Source: Marinibacterium sp050389775 (lineage in GTDB: Bacteria > Pseudomonadota > Alphaproteobacteria > Rhodobacterales > Rhodobacteraceae). From it: a DNA stretch of 64,000 nucleotides. The stretch spans positions 1 to 64,000 of the forward strand of contig NZ_CP177153.1 in assembly GCF_050389775.1 (NCBI RefSeq), in the 5' to 3' direction. A model generated the notes under the pieces. It ran no database searches. It was not told where the DNA came from and saw only the letters and a list, made by a program, of their open reading frames with translations. Numbering within the stretch: position 1 is the first letter of the stretch; the number at the start of each line of letters is the position of its first letter. Made by a program: the position numbers and the translations under genes. Below, piece after piece: positions 18,373 through 24,937 of this stretch.

Positions 18373-19419
18373 TCAGCCGGTCTTGCCCAGCCGCTGGCCC
18401 ACGCCGTCGCGGTCCTGCAGGGCCCGCCACCAGCTTTCGTTGTCCAGGTACCACCTCACGGTCTTCTCCAGGCCTTCTTCAACCGTCACGCTCGGTCTCC
18501 AGCCCAGTTCCGCGCGAATCCGGGTCGGGTCGATGGCATAACGGGCATCATGGCCCGGCCGGTCGGTCACGAAGGTGATCTGCTCGGCATAGGGCGCCGC
18601 CCCGGGCTTGAGCCGGTCGAGGATCGCACAGAGCGTCTGCACCAGTTCGAGATTGGTGCGCTCGTTCTCGCCGCCGATGTTGTAGGACCGGCCCAGCTCG
18701 CCCTTCTGCACCACGGTCAGCAGCGCATCGGCATGGTCCTCGACATAGAGCCAGTCGCGGATGTTGCTGCCATCGCCGTAGATCGGCAGCGGCTCGCCGG
18801 CCAGGGCCTTGAGGATGATCACCGGGATCAGCTTTTCGGGGAAGTGGAACGGCCCGTAATTGTTCGAGCAATTCGTCATCACCACGGGCAGGCCATAGGT
18901 ATGGAACCAGGCGCTGACCAGGTGGTCCGACGCCGCCTTGGACGAGGAATAGGGCGAGCGCGGATCGTAGGGCGTGTCTTCGGTGAACATGACCTCGGGA
19001 TCGTTGGGCAGGCTGCCAAAGACCTCGTCGGTCGAGATGTGGTGGAAACGGAAGCTCTCGGGCTTGCCCATTTCCGTCCAGTATTTCCGCGCGGCTTCCA
19101 GCAGGGTGTAGGTGCCGGTCACGTTGGTATGGATGAAATCGCCCGGCCCGTCGATCGAGCGGTCGACATGGGATTCGGCGGCCAGGTGCATGATGGCATC
19201 CGGCTTGTGCGCGGCCAGGATCCGGTCCATCGCCGCGCGGTCGCAGATGTCGGCCTGTTCAAAGGCATAGCCGTCGCTGTCGGCCACCGAGGCCACGTTG
19301 TCGAGGCAGGCCGCATAGGTCAGCGCGTCGACATTGACCACCTGGTGGCCCTGGCCGATGGCCTGGCGCACCACGGCCGATCCGATGAACCCGGCTCCGC
19401 CCGTTACCAATAGCTTCAT
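18373..19419 (-). CDS. rmlB: dTDP-glucose 4,6-dehydratase RmlB
   Basis: RmlB converts dTDP-glucose to dTDP-4-dehydro-6-deoxyglucose with bound NAD. The 348-residue protein starts MKLLVTGGAGFIGSAVV (GxxGxxG), has the STDEVFG loop that holds the dehydratase Thr-Asp-Glu triad, and YSSSKAASDHLV with the YxxxK. NCSNNYGPFHFPEKLIP and the C-terminal GWRP motif complete the family pattern. The ATG at 19419 is favoured by GAGGA eight bases upstream over the ATGs at 19434 and 19428. It is the first gene of the minus-strand run ending with rmlA and lies downstream of a gap with long inverted repeats. Confidence 0.95.
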   Translation of the reverse strand: MKLLVTGGAGFIGSAVVRQAIGQGHQVVNVDALTYAACLDNVASVADSDGYAFEQADICDRAAMDRILAAHKPDAIMHLAAESHVDRSIDGPGDFIHTNVTGTYTLLEAARKYWTEMGKPESFRFHHISTDEVFGSLPNDPEVMFTEDTPYDPRSPYSSSKAASDHLVSAWFHTYGLPVVMTNCSNNYGPFHFPEKLIPVIILKALAGEPLPIYGDGSNIRDWLYVEDHADALLTVVQKGELGRSYNIGGENERTNLELVQTLCAILDRLKPGAAPYAEQITFVTDRPGHDARYAIDPTRIRAELGWRPSVTVEEGLEKTVRWYLDNESWWRALQDRDGVGQRLGKTG

Positions 19420-19512
19420 GAAAGACATCCTCAAAATACGGCGTTTGCCTTCTCATACTGAACCGCCGGACAAACGTAAACGCGCCAGAGCGCGGCCGGG
19501 CGGCGCCGTTCT

Positions 19513-19545
19513 GCCCATCGATGCCGCAATGCGGCATCGATGGGC
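19513..19545. repeat. Perfect inverted repeat, 15-bp arms, 3-nt loop
   Basis: GCCCATCGATGCCGC at 19513-19527 is followed by AAT and its exact complement at 19531-19545. It lies about 94-126 bp upstream of rmlB. No T-tract follows on either strand, so it is more likely an operator or a leader-RNA hairpin than a terminator. Confidence 0.8.
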
Positions 19546-19741
19546 AATGCCGGTTGCGATCCGGCCCCGCGTCCCGTGGCCGCCCGCCGACGTGATCCCC
19601 GGATGCCCCTGCCGGAGATCCTCCGACATGTTCCCCCGCCCGGCGGGCCGCCCGCAAGATGTGCGTGCATCGCCCGCGCCCGCATCGCGCGGGGGTTGTC
19701 CATCAGGGGTTGCCCGGGCGGCGGGCGGGCGATTTAAATCG

Positions 19742-19790
19742 GGGCAGGGCATCGGGGCCGTCCGTGACACCCCGCCCCGATGCCCTGCCC
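19742..19790. repeat. Perfect inverted repeat, 16-bp arms, 17-nt loop
   Basis: GGGCAGGGCATCGGGG at 19742-19757 is exactly complementary to 19775-19790. The hairpin lies directly beside the palindrome GATTTAAATC in a gap between divergent genes, where no terminator is expected unless an unannotated RNA ends here. Confidence 0.8.
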
Positions 19791-20088
19791 TGCTGCCACC
19801 CGCCGCCAAGGCGACCCGCCCGACACCGCCCCGACACCGCCTGCCCCGGCGACCAACCCGATACCGACACCCCTGCCCTGTCCGCCGCGCCTCCGATACC
19901 GGCCCACATCATCCGTCCCGTTTGCAACACGCCACCCGAGACCACTCCGCCACCTGGCACCAACGCCCGCCCCGTCCAAAACACGCCCCGCCCAACACGC
20001 GACACGCGGGCCGCCCAACACCCGACATGCCCCCGCCCAACACGCGCCCATCCCTGACATGCGCCCCCGCCCCGGACCCTGCCCGCCC

Positions 20089-21102
20089 ATGCCCGACAGC
20101 CCCGCCGATCCCGCCCAGCCCGCCAACCCCCTGACCGCCGACCCCCTGCACACGATCCCCAGCCTCTACGGCCCGCTGGCCGTGCCGCCCTGGCCCGAGG
20201 ACCTGATCGTGCGGGCCCTGCAGGCGCATGGCGAATGGGGCGCGGCGGAAACCGAATTGCTGGCCCCGGTCCTGCCCGACGCCCCGGTGGTCTGGGACCT
20301 GGGCGCCTTCCTGGGCAGTTTCAGCCTGGGCCTGGCCCGCCATCACCCCCTGGCCCGGGTGCTGGCCGTCGAGGCCAATCCCCGGGTGCTGCCCTGCCTG
20401 GCACGCAATCTCGACCGGCTGCTGGCCTGCCCGGCACGGGCCCTGCATGCCGGGGTCGGCGGCCGGGCCGGCTGGCTGGTGCCCCGCGCCCGGCCCGATG
20501 CCGAGACCAACCACGGGGCGCAGGATTACGACCTGGTGACCGGCCCCGCCGGCCCGGCCGGGGCCGTGCCCTGCCGGACCCTGCCCGAGCTGCGCGCCGA
20601 ACATGGCGATTACGACATGCTCAAGCTGGATCTCGAAGGGCTGGAAACCGAGGTGCTGCAGGGCGACCGGGCCTATATCGCCGCGCGCCGGCCGGTGATC
20701 TGGGCCGAATGCAACGAGGACCGGGCCAGCCTGGCGCTGCTGAAGGCCCTGGCCGGGCTGGGCTATGCGCCGGTCTACCTGGCCTTCCCGGCCTTTCGCC
20801 GGGCCAATTTCAACCGCGCCACCGACCTGATCTATCCGCTGGCCTACGAGGCCGGGCTGCTGGCCGCGCCGCCGGACCTGCTGGCCCGCCTGACCGGCCG
20901 TGTCGCGGGCGAAGAGATCATCACCCGGCCGCTGTCGGGCCCGCAGGACCTGCGCCGGGCGCTCTTTGACACGCCGCGCTGGGGCAAGGCCGAATGGGCG
21001 GGGATGAGCCGGCCCGAGCTGATCGCCCGGCTGGGCCGGCTGAGCCAGGGCCAGGGCCTGGCCGATTTCCTCGACCCGCCGGGCCAGCCCGAAGAGCTGT
21101 GA
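20089..21102 (+). CDS. FkbM-family SAM-dependent methyltransferase
   Basis: The 337-residue protein has VVWDLGAFLGSFSLGLARHHP at about residues 67-87, the SAM-binding glycine loop, followed by VLAVEANPRVLPCLARNL, the acidic motif II of FkbM enzymes, and DMLKLDLEGLETEVLQG, the conserved KxDxEGxE segment. FkbM proteins O-methylate sugars or polyketides, so it may methylate a residue of the glycan. Start at 20089 was chosen; ATG at 20059 is possible and neither has a convincing ribosome-binding site. It is transcribed against its rml neighbours, between rmlB and rmlC, with a repeat-rich spacer on each side, which suggests a later insertion. Confidence 0.8.
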   Translation: MPDSPADPAQPANPLTADPLHTIPSLYGPLAVPPWPEDLIVRALQAHGEWGAAETELLAPVLPDAPVVWDLGAFLGSFSLGLARHHPLARVLAVEANPRVLPCLARNLDRLLACPARALHAGVGGRAGWLVPRARPDAETNHGAQDYDLVTGPAGPAGAVPCRTLPELRAEHGDYDMLKLDLEGLETEVLQGDRAYIAARRPVIWAECNEDRASLALLKALAGLGYAPVYLAFPAFRRANFNRATDLIYPLAYEAGLLAAPPDLLARLTGRVAGEEIITRPLSGPQDLRRALFDTPRWGKAEWAGMSRPELIARLGRLSQGQGLADFLDPPGQPEEL

Positions 21103-21159
21103 GGCAGGGGGGGCGCCCCAATCCCGTGCCCAATCCCGTGCCCTGCCCCGCGCGGGGGC

Positions 21160-21329
21160 CATCCGCACGGATCACATGGCGGGAATCGTCCGCGCGGCCC
21201 GCGTGCGGGGCGCGCCTGTGGGCATCAGCCGCACCGATCGCGTGTGGGTATCAACCGCACGGGCCACGTGCGAGGTCCATCCGCACGGATCGCGTGCGAG
21301 GACCATCCGCACCGCACACGTGCGAGGAT
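21160..21329. repeat. Degenerate 26-bp tandem repeats between convergent genes
   Basis: Units start at about 21160, 21187, 21223, 21252, 21278 and 21304. The last three are clean 26-mers of the form CAWCCGCACNGNNCRCGTGC followed by GAGGWY; the first three are more diverged and of uneven length. Each unit holds a GCACG...CGTGC dyad. The array fills the gap between the convergent FkbM and rmlC genes and ends at the rmlC stop codon. Confidence 0.75.
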
Positions 21330-21889
21330 CAGCCTTCCCAGGTGAAGGGGCTGTCGAAATCCTTCAGCAGCGGGGCGGCGGCATCCTTGCCGCTGAGCAC
21401 GGCCTCGCCGGTCAGGTCCCAGGCGATGCCGATGTCGGGATCGTCGAAGCGCACCGCACCATCGGCCGTGGGCGAATAGTAATCGGTGCACTTGTAGATG
21501 ATCTCGGTATGCGGCGCGCGGGTCGAGAACCCGTGCAGGAAGCCCTTGGGCACCAGCAGCTGCTTGCCGTTCTCGGCGGTCAGCTCGATGCCGAACCACT
21601 GGCCGTAGGTCGGGCTGCCCTTGCGGATGTCGACGGCCACGTCGAACAGCGCGCCCTGGCCGCAGCGCACCAGCTTGTCCTGGGCATCGGGCGGGGCCTG
21701 GAAATGCAGGCCGCGCACGGTGTTCACGGTTTCACTGACCGAATGGTTGTCCTGGACGAAATCCATGTCGATGCCGTGCTCGGCCAGCAGCTTCTTGTTC
21801 CAGCTTTCGGAGAAGAAGCCCCGGTCGTCGCCAAAGCGTTTCGGGGTGAGGATGAGCACGCCGGAAAGCGGGGTCTCTTCGATCTGCAT
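21329..21889 (-). CDS. rmlC: dTDP-4-dehydrorhamnose 3,5-epimerase RmlC
   Basis: RmlC epimerises carbons 3 and 5 of dTDP-4-dehydro-6-deoxyglucose, the third step of dTDP-L-rhamnose synthesis. The 186-residue length is standard. The cupin has DNHSVSETVNTVRGLHFQ, with the catalytic histidine in RGLHFQ, then VDIRKGSPTYGQW and VPKGFLHGFSTR. GAGAGG lies before the ATG at 21889. It is on the same strand as rmlB/D/A but separated from them by the oppositely oriented FkbM gene, so it needs its own promoter; a 28-nt motif at 21921-21948, shared with the upstream GT61 gene, is a candidate. Confidence 0.95.
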   Translation of the reverse strand: MQIEETPLSGVLILTPKRFGDDRGFFSESWNKKLLAEHGIDMDFVQDNHSVSETVNTVRGLHFQAPPDAQDKLVRCGQGALFDVAVDIRKGSPTYGQWFGIELTAENGKQLLVPKGFLHGFSTRAPHTEIIYKCTDYYSPTADGAVRFDDPDIGIAWDLTGEAVLSGKDAAAPLLKDFDSPFTWEG

Positions 21890-21920
21890 GGGGGCCTCTC
21901 TGCCATGGAACTGCCGTCCC

Positions 21921-21948
21921 CCTTAACAATCTCCCGTCACGCTGTCAC
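21921..21948 (-). promoter_or_regulatory. Leader motif upstream of rmlC
   Basis: On the minus strand this reads GTGACAG, a variable stretch, then GATTGTTAAGG. The same 28-nt frame (21 of 28 bases equal) lies before the GT61-type gene at 23273-23300. The -35-like GTGACA and the TTAA core suggest a shared promoter or operator. Confidence 0.4.
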
Positions 21949-22068
21949 GGCTTGGCACGGCCCTGCCCCGATCGCCCGGCAGGAAACGCGCGGCAGTCAC
22001 GGCCCAGATCACGGGCAGGATCGCGGGCAGGATCCCGGCCCGCACGGCGCCGCCCTGCCCGGCCGGTT

Positions 22069-23265
22069 TCAGGCGATCTCGAACCGGCGGCCGAAATGCT
22101 GCTGCAGCATGCCCTGCACGCCGGCTTTCGACACCGGCGAGTCCCAGAACGGGGTCTGCCGGGCATACTCCAGCCAGAGCCGGGCATCGCGGATCTCGGC
22201 CTCGCGCAGCCGGGCTCTATCGAAGAGATGATCCACCTTCACACCGGCCCCCTCCAGCGCCCGGATCAGCTTGCCCGGGGCAAACAGGGTCAGCCCCTTG
22301 GCCCGGATCGGCTGCCCGTCGGGGCGCGACATGAAGATCTGGTCGCGCATGACCTCGGCATAGGTCACCGACTTGGCCCGCGGCTCCAGGCTGCGGGCGT
22401 TCAGGCGGCGCTTTTCGCGACGGTTGAGCACCAGGACCCGGTTCAGGTTCCGCCCCAGGTACTGGGTTGCATGCAGGGCCGAGCCTTCCGAGAAGATCAG
22501 CAGCGAAGCCGAGGCATAGACGCGCATCTGGTCCAGGAAGGACTGTGTCTCGGGGCGGTAGACCCGCACACCGGCGGCGGCCAGCAGCTCTTCGAGATAG
22601 GCTTCGCCGGCGAACCGGGCATCGACCCCCGCCCGGGACACGAAGACCGGGCCGGTTTCCGGCAGCCGGCCCAGCATCCGCTCGGCATGGGCATCCAGGA
22701 CATCGAGATGATCCGCATCGGGGCCCACCCCGCCCAGCTGTTCGGCCTGGGGCGCGACAAAGAGATCGCGCACATGCAGCGGGCCGGGATCGACCAGAAC
22801 GTCCTGGCGGGCGACGCCCAGGTAATCGAGGATCGCCCACAGGAAGCCCGGAACGGCATCCGCCGGCGTGGCCGCGTCCCCGAACAGGTCGGGCAGCCCG
22901 GAGAACAGGTAGGGCCCCGGCCGGTCCGAGCGGATCGACGGCACGATCCGCATCCCGAAATCCGCGATCATATGCCCGAAATGCCGGGTGATCGGACCAC
23001 ACCAGATGGCTTCGGGGATCTGTCGTGCCCGGGCTCCGTCCCGCACGGGATCCCAGGCGGGGCGCAGATCCCTCGGAATCCGCCTGCGGCAATGCCGCGC
23101 CACGACCTGGTTGTCCCAATCCGCCCAAATCGGACCGCCGGTGTGAACGCTGCCCTCCTGCCCCCCCGCAAGAAGTTCCGAGAACGGGGCAACATGGGTG
23201 TCGGGGAAATGCATCATCCGGGTGTCTCTGAAAAAATCGCCGCCCGGCCCTGGCGGGGCCGCCAT
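22069..23265 (-). CDS. GT61-type (DUF563) glycosyltransferase
   Basis: The 398-residue protein matches the DUF563/GT61 capsular polysaccharide transferases. It has IWCGPITRHFGHMIADFGMR near residue 88, with the HFGH signature, and FVSRAGVDARFAGEAYLEEL and LIFSEGSALHATQYLG in the C-terminal half, where family members read SRxxxxxR and GxHGAxLxN. Such enzymes add a sugar to the growing chain in the cytoplasm. The ATG at 23265 has AAGGA six bases upstream, but the shared promoter-like motif at 23273-23300 would leave almost no leader, so the ATG at 23217 is an alternative. It is downstream of repA on the same strand, separated by 204 bp with two palindromes. Confidence 0.75.
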   Translation of the reverse strand: MAAPPGPGGDFFRDTRMMHFPDTHVAPFSELLAGGQEGSVHTGGPIWADWDNQVVARHCRRRIPRDLRPAWDPVRDGARARQIPEAIWCGPITRHFGHMIADFGMRIVPSIRSDRPGPYLFSGLPDLFGDAATPADAVPGFLWAILDYLGVARQDVLVDPGPLHVRDLFVAPQAEQLGGVGPDADHLDVLDAHAERMLGRLPETGPVFVSRAGVDARFAGEAYLEELLAAAGVRVYRPETQSFLDQMRVYASASLLIFSEGSALHATQYLGRNLNRVLVLNRREKRRLNARSLEPRAKSVTYAEVMRDQIFMSRPDGQPIRAKGLTLFAPGKLIRALEGAGVKVDHLFDRARLREAEIRDARLWLEYARQTPFWDSPVSKAGVQGMLQQHFGRRFEIA

Positions 23266-23272
23266 CCGGTGT

Positions 23273-23300
23273 CCTTAACAATCCCCGAACGCCCTGTCAC
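23273..23300 (-). promoter_or_regulatory. Leader motif upstream of GT61 gene
   Basis: The partner of the motif before rmlC: GTGACAG, variable bases, then GATTGTTAAGG on the minus strand. It overlaps the ribosome-binding site of the 23265 start. Shared occurrence before two same-strand polysaccharide genes is the only evidence of function. Confidence 0.35.
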
Positions 23301-23388
23301 CCGCGCGGCGAGCGGCGATGGCAGGACGACGATACGGTGGGCAAAACGGAGCGACAGGGAGGAACGACACGGGGAACGACACGGCCAG

Positions 23389-23416
23389 GTAGGATGGGTG
23401 CGCGCACCCATCCTAC
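23389..23416. repeat. Perfect 28-bp palindrome
   Basis: The half-site GTAGGATGGGTGCG at 23389-23402 is followed directly by its exact complement. GTAGGRTGGGTGC-type palindromes recur as intergenic repeats in many proteobacteria. It lies between the GT61 start and repA stop, just after two copies of GAACGACACGG at about 23362-23384. It could be a REP-like element or a repA terminator. Confidence 0.75.
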
Positions 23417-23452
23417 GGGATACGCCCCGGGGCCCCCGCGCCCCGCCCGAAT

Positions 23453-23468
23453 GTTTCGCGCGCGAAAC
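23453..23468. other. Candidate parS site 1
   Basis: GTTTCGCGCGCGAAAC is a perfect 16-bp palindrome ending one base before the repA stop codon. The outer halves TGTTTC/GAAAC equal those of the chromosomal parS consensus TGTTTCACGTGAAACA, with two extra central bases. The same 16-mer recurs just after parB at 27540-27555, so ParB binding is likely though untested. Confidence 0.65.
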
Positions 23469-23469
23469 G

Positions 23470-24504
23470 TCAGCCCCGGCCGTCGCGGGCGGCCCGGGCG
23501 GCGACATAGCCCAGGAAGGCCCGGTCGGGGCTGCGCAGCCTGGGCCGGCCGGTCGACACCCAGTAGCCCCGCCAATCGGCCTCCAGCGCATAGACATCCG
23601 CCCCGGGCATCATGTCGCGCGCGCGCTCCAGCGCCTCGGGCCCGACGCTCGGCGGATCGACCGGCTCGACCACCCCGGCGCGCAGCGAGAAGCGCACCAG
23701 GTCGCCGGGCTCTTCGGTCATCTCGTAATCGGGCAGGTGGCCCCTGGCGATCATCTCGCGCAGCATCGCCCGGAACACCCGCCGGGGCGAGGCCGAGCCG
23801 GATTTCTTCAGCAGCGTGTCGACCGACACCCGCCAGCTGTCCTGCCGGCCGCAATGCTTGCGCGCCAGCTCGTAGATCCGCCGCTCCAGCGGCTTGCGCA
23901 GCCGGAAGTAATCGCGGTTCAGCGTCAGCACCGATTTCGACAGCACCGCCCGGTAGAGCCAGTCCGACAGCGTGACCGACACCGACACCATCCGCCCGCC
24001 CCGGGTGCGCCGCTCGATCTCCCAGCTTTCGATCAGCCCGAAGCCCGTGGTCGTCTCGCGCTCGCCGGTGACGATGTTGGTCGTGATCCGCGTGCCGGCC
24101 AGCCGCTCGAAGGCCTCGCGCAGGCGGCGGTAGGCATCGCCGCTGGTCTCGCGGTTGGTCGCCACCAGCAGGTCATGGGCCTTGAGCTGCAGCGTCCGGC
24201 TGACCCGCCGGCCGGCATTGATCGCCGCCATCAGCTGGCTGATGCAGAAGATCAGGATGTCCTTGTCGTGGATCGTGGCCAGCCCCTTGACCGACGGCGT
24301 CACCGTGATCTCGACCCCGTTGTGCTCGTAGCTCAGGATGCGCCGGTCGGGCCGGGTCGACAGCGAGAACAGCGGATGTTCCATCGAGGCCAGGTCATCC
24401 TTGGGCAGCGCATCGAAGATGTCGCAGACGAAGAAATCGCCCTGGCGGGTGCGGTCGGGCATCAGCCCTCCGGGTCCGGCCATGCCTGTCACAGCGCCGC
24501 TCAT
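23470..24504 (-). CDS. repA: RPA-family plasmid replication initiator RepA
   Basis: The 344-residue protein resembles the replication initiator protein A family (RPA) of Rhodobacterales plasmids. It has the N-terminal DFFVCDIFDALPKDDLASMEHPLFSL and YEHNGVEITVTPSVKGLATI segments, a QLKAHDLLVATNRETSGDAYRRL helix region and YFRLRKPLERRIYELARKHCG, a winged-helix-like DNA-binding part. It would bind the iterons next to its own gene and open the origin. The start is uncertain: ATGs at 24504, 24462 and 24552 are in frame; 24504 is preceded by GGGGGCAGGCAG, and 24462 is only three bases from GGAGGG. Iterons between its promoter region and parA suggest autoregulation. Rhodobacterales RepA-type replicons commonly carry parAB beside repA, as here. 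Confidence 0.85.
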   Translation of the reverse strand: MSGAVTGMAGPGGLMPDRTRQGDFFVCDIFDALPKDDLASMEHPLFSLSTRPDRRILSYEHNGVEITVTPSVKGLATIHDKDILIFCISQLMAAINAGRRVSRTLQLKAHDLLVATNRETSGDAYRRLREAFERLAGTRITTNIVTGERETTTGFGLIESWEIERRTRGGRMVSVSVTLSDWLYRAVLSKSVLTLNRDYFRLRKPLERRIYELARKHCGRQDSWRVSVDTLLKKSGSASPRRVFRAMLREMIARGHLPDYEMTEEPGDLVRFSLRAGVVEPVDPPSVGPEALERARDMMPGADVYALEADWRGYWVSTGRPRLRSPDRAFLGYVAARAARDGRG

Positions 24505-24594
24505 TCTGCCTGCCCCCTGCCCGCTCTGCGGCCGGCTTGCGCCCCCGGGCAAGGCCCCGGGGCTTTCGTGGTTTCATTGACGGCCACCCTAGAC

Positions 24595-24603
24595 TTATCC
24601 ACA
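24595..24603 (+). promoter_or_regulatory. DnaA box
   Basis: TTATCCACA matches the consensus TTATNCACA exactly and lies 24 bp from the first iteron. Confidence 0.75.
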
Positions 24604-24626
24604 TCGGCCCGTCCAGCGCCACAAAC

Positions 24627-24692
24627 GTGGGATCAGAGTCACCTTATCGGGGGATCAGAGTCGTCCTATCGTGGGATCGGAATCACCCCATC
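24627..24692 (+). repeat. Three tandem 22-bp iterons
   Basis: Units at 24627-24648, 24649-24670 and 24671-24692 follow the pattern GKGGGATCRGARTCRYCYYATC (written here as GKGGGATC, RGARTC, RYCYYATC) with no spacer. A period of 22 bp puts successive sites on the same helix face, as expected for RepA-binding iterons that control both initiation and copy number. Confidence 0.9.
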
Positions 24693-24937
24693 CTCCAGGG
24701 GCGTGATTTTTCCCAGCCATACCAACAACTTGCCCAGGACCCCGGGATGCCTTAACTGTAATATAACCAGAATATAACTTCGAAAAAATTTCGTCCGCCC
24801 TCGATCCGGGCCACCCGAAGGCTGGAGAACACCGGATTTTTGCAGGGAAAAGCCGCTCAACCTACCACGATCCTTCCCATGTGCTGCCTTTTGGGGTAGA
24901 ATCTGGAAAACAGCGCATATCGAGCGGAACACGAGAC

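Larger units (their letters stand above)
19420..20088. other. Divergent 669-bp gap between rmlB and FkbM gene
   Basis: No gene is recognised. The left third holds likely rmlB promoter sequence (around 19430-19490, the only A+T-richer part) and a 15-bp-arm inverted repeat. The middle holds GATTTAAATC, a perfect palindrome at 19731-19740, followed by a 16-bp-arm hairpin. From about 19790 on, the plus strand is strongly C-rich, with recurring CCCAACACGC-like words near 19985-20045. The open plus frame there encodes only Pro/Arg/Thr filler and is not treated as coding. Confidence 0.5.
24505..24937. other. Replication origin region (oriV) between repA and parA
   Basis: The divergent repA-parA gap carries, in order, a DnaA box (24595-24603), three 22-bp direct repeats (24627-24692) and an A+T-rich stretch (about 24751-24795) with AATATAAC twice, at 24760-24767 and 24771-24778, then CGAAA-AAA-TTTCG at 24781-24793. 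This is the classic order for an iteron-controlled theta origin. Promoters for repA and parA must also lie here. ParA's start at 24938 has only a weak ribosome-binding site. Confidence 0.8.

Noticed and set aside
19780..20088. N-terminal extension of the FkbM protein
   Set aside because: It encodes only Pro/Arg/Thr-rich sequence from C-rich DNA with no ribosome-binding site.
21160..21329. CRISPR array
   Set aside because: The units abut without unique spacers and are degenerate; no cas genes are present.
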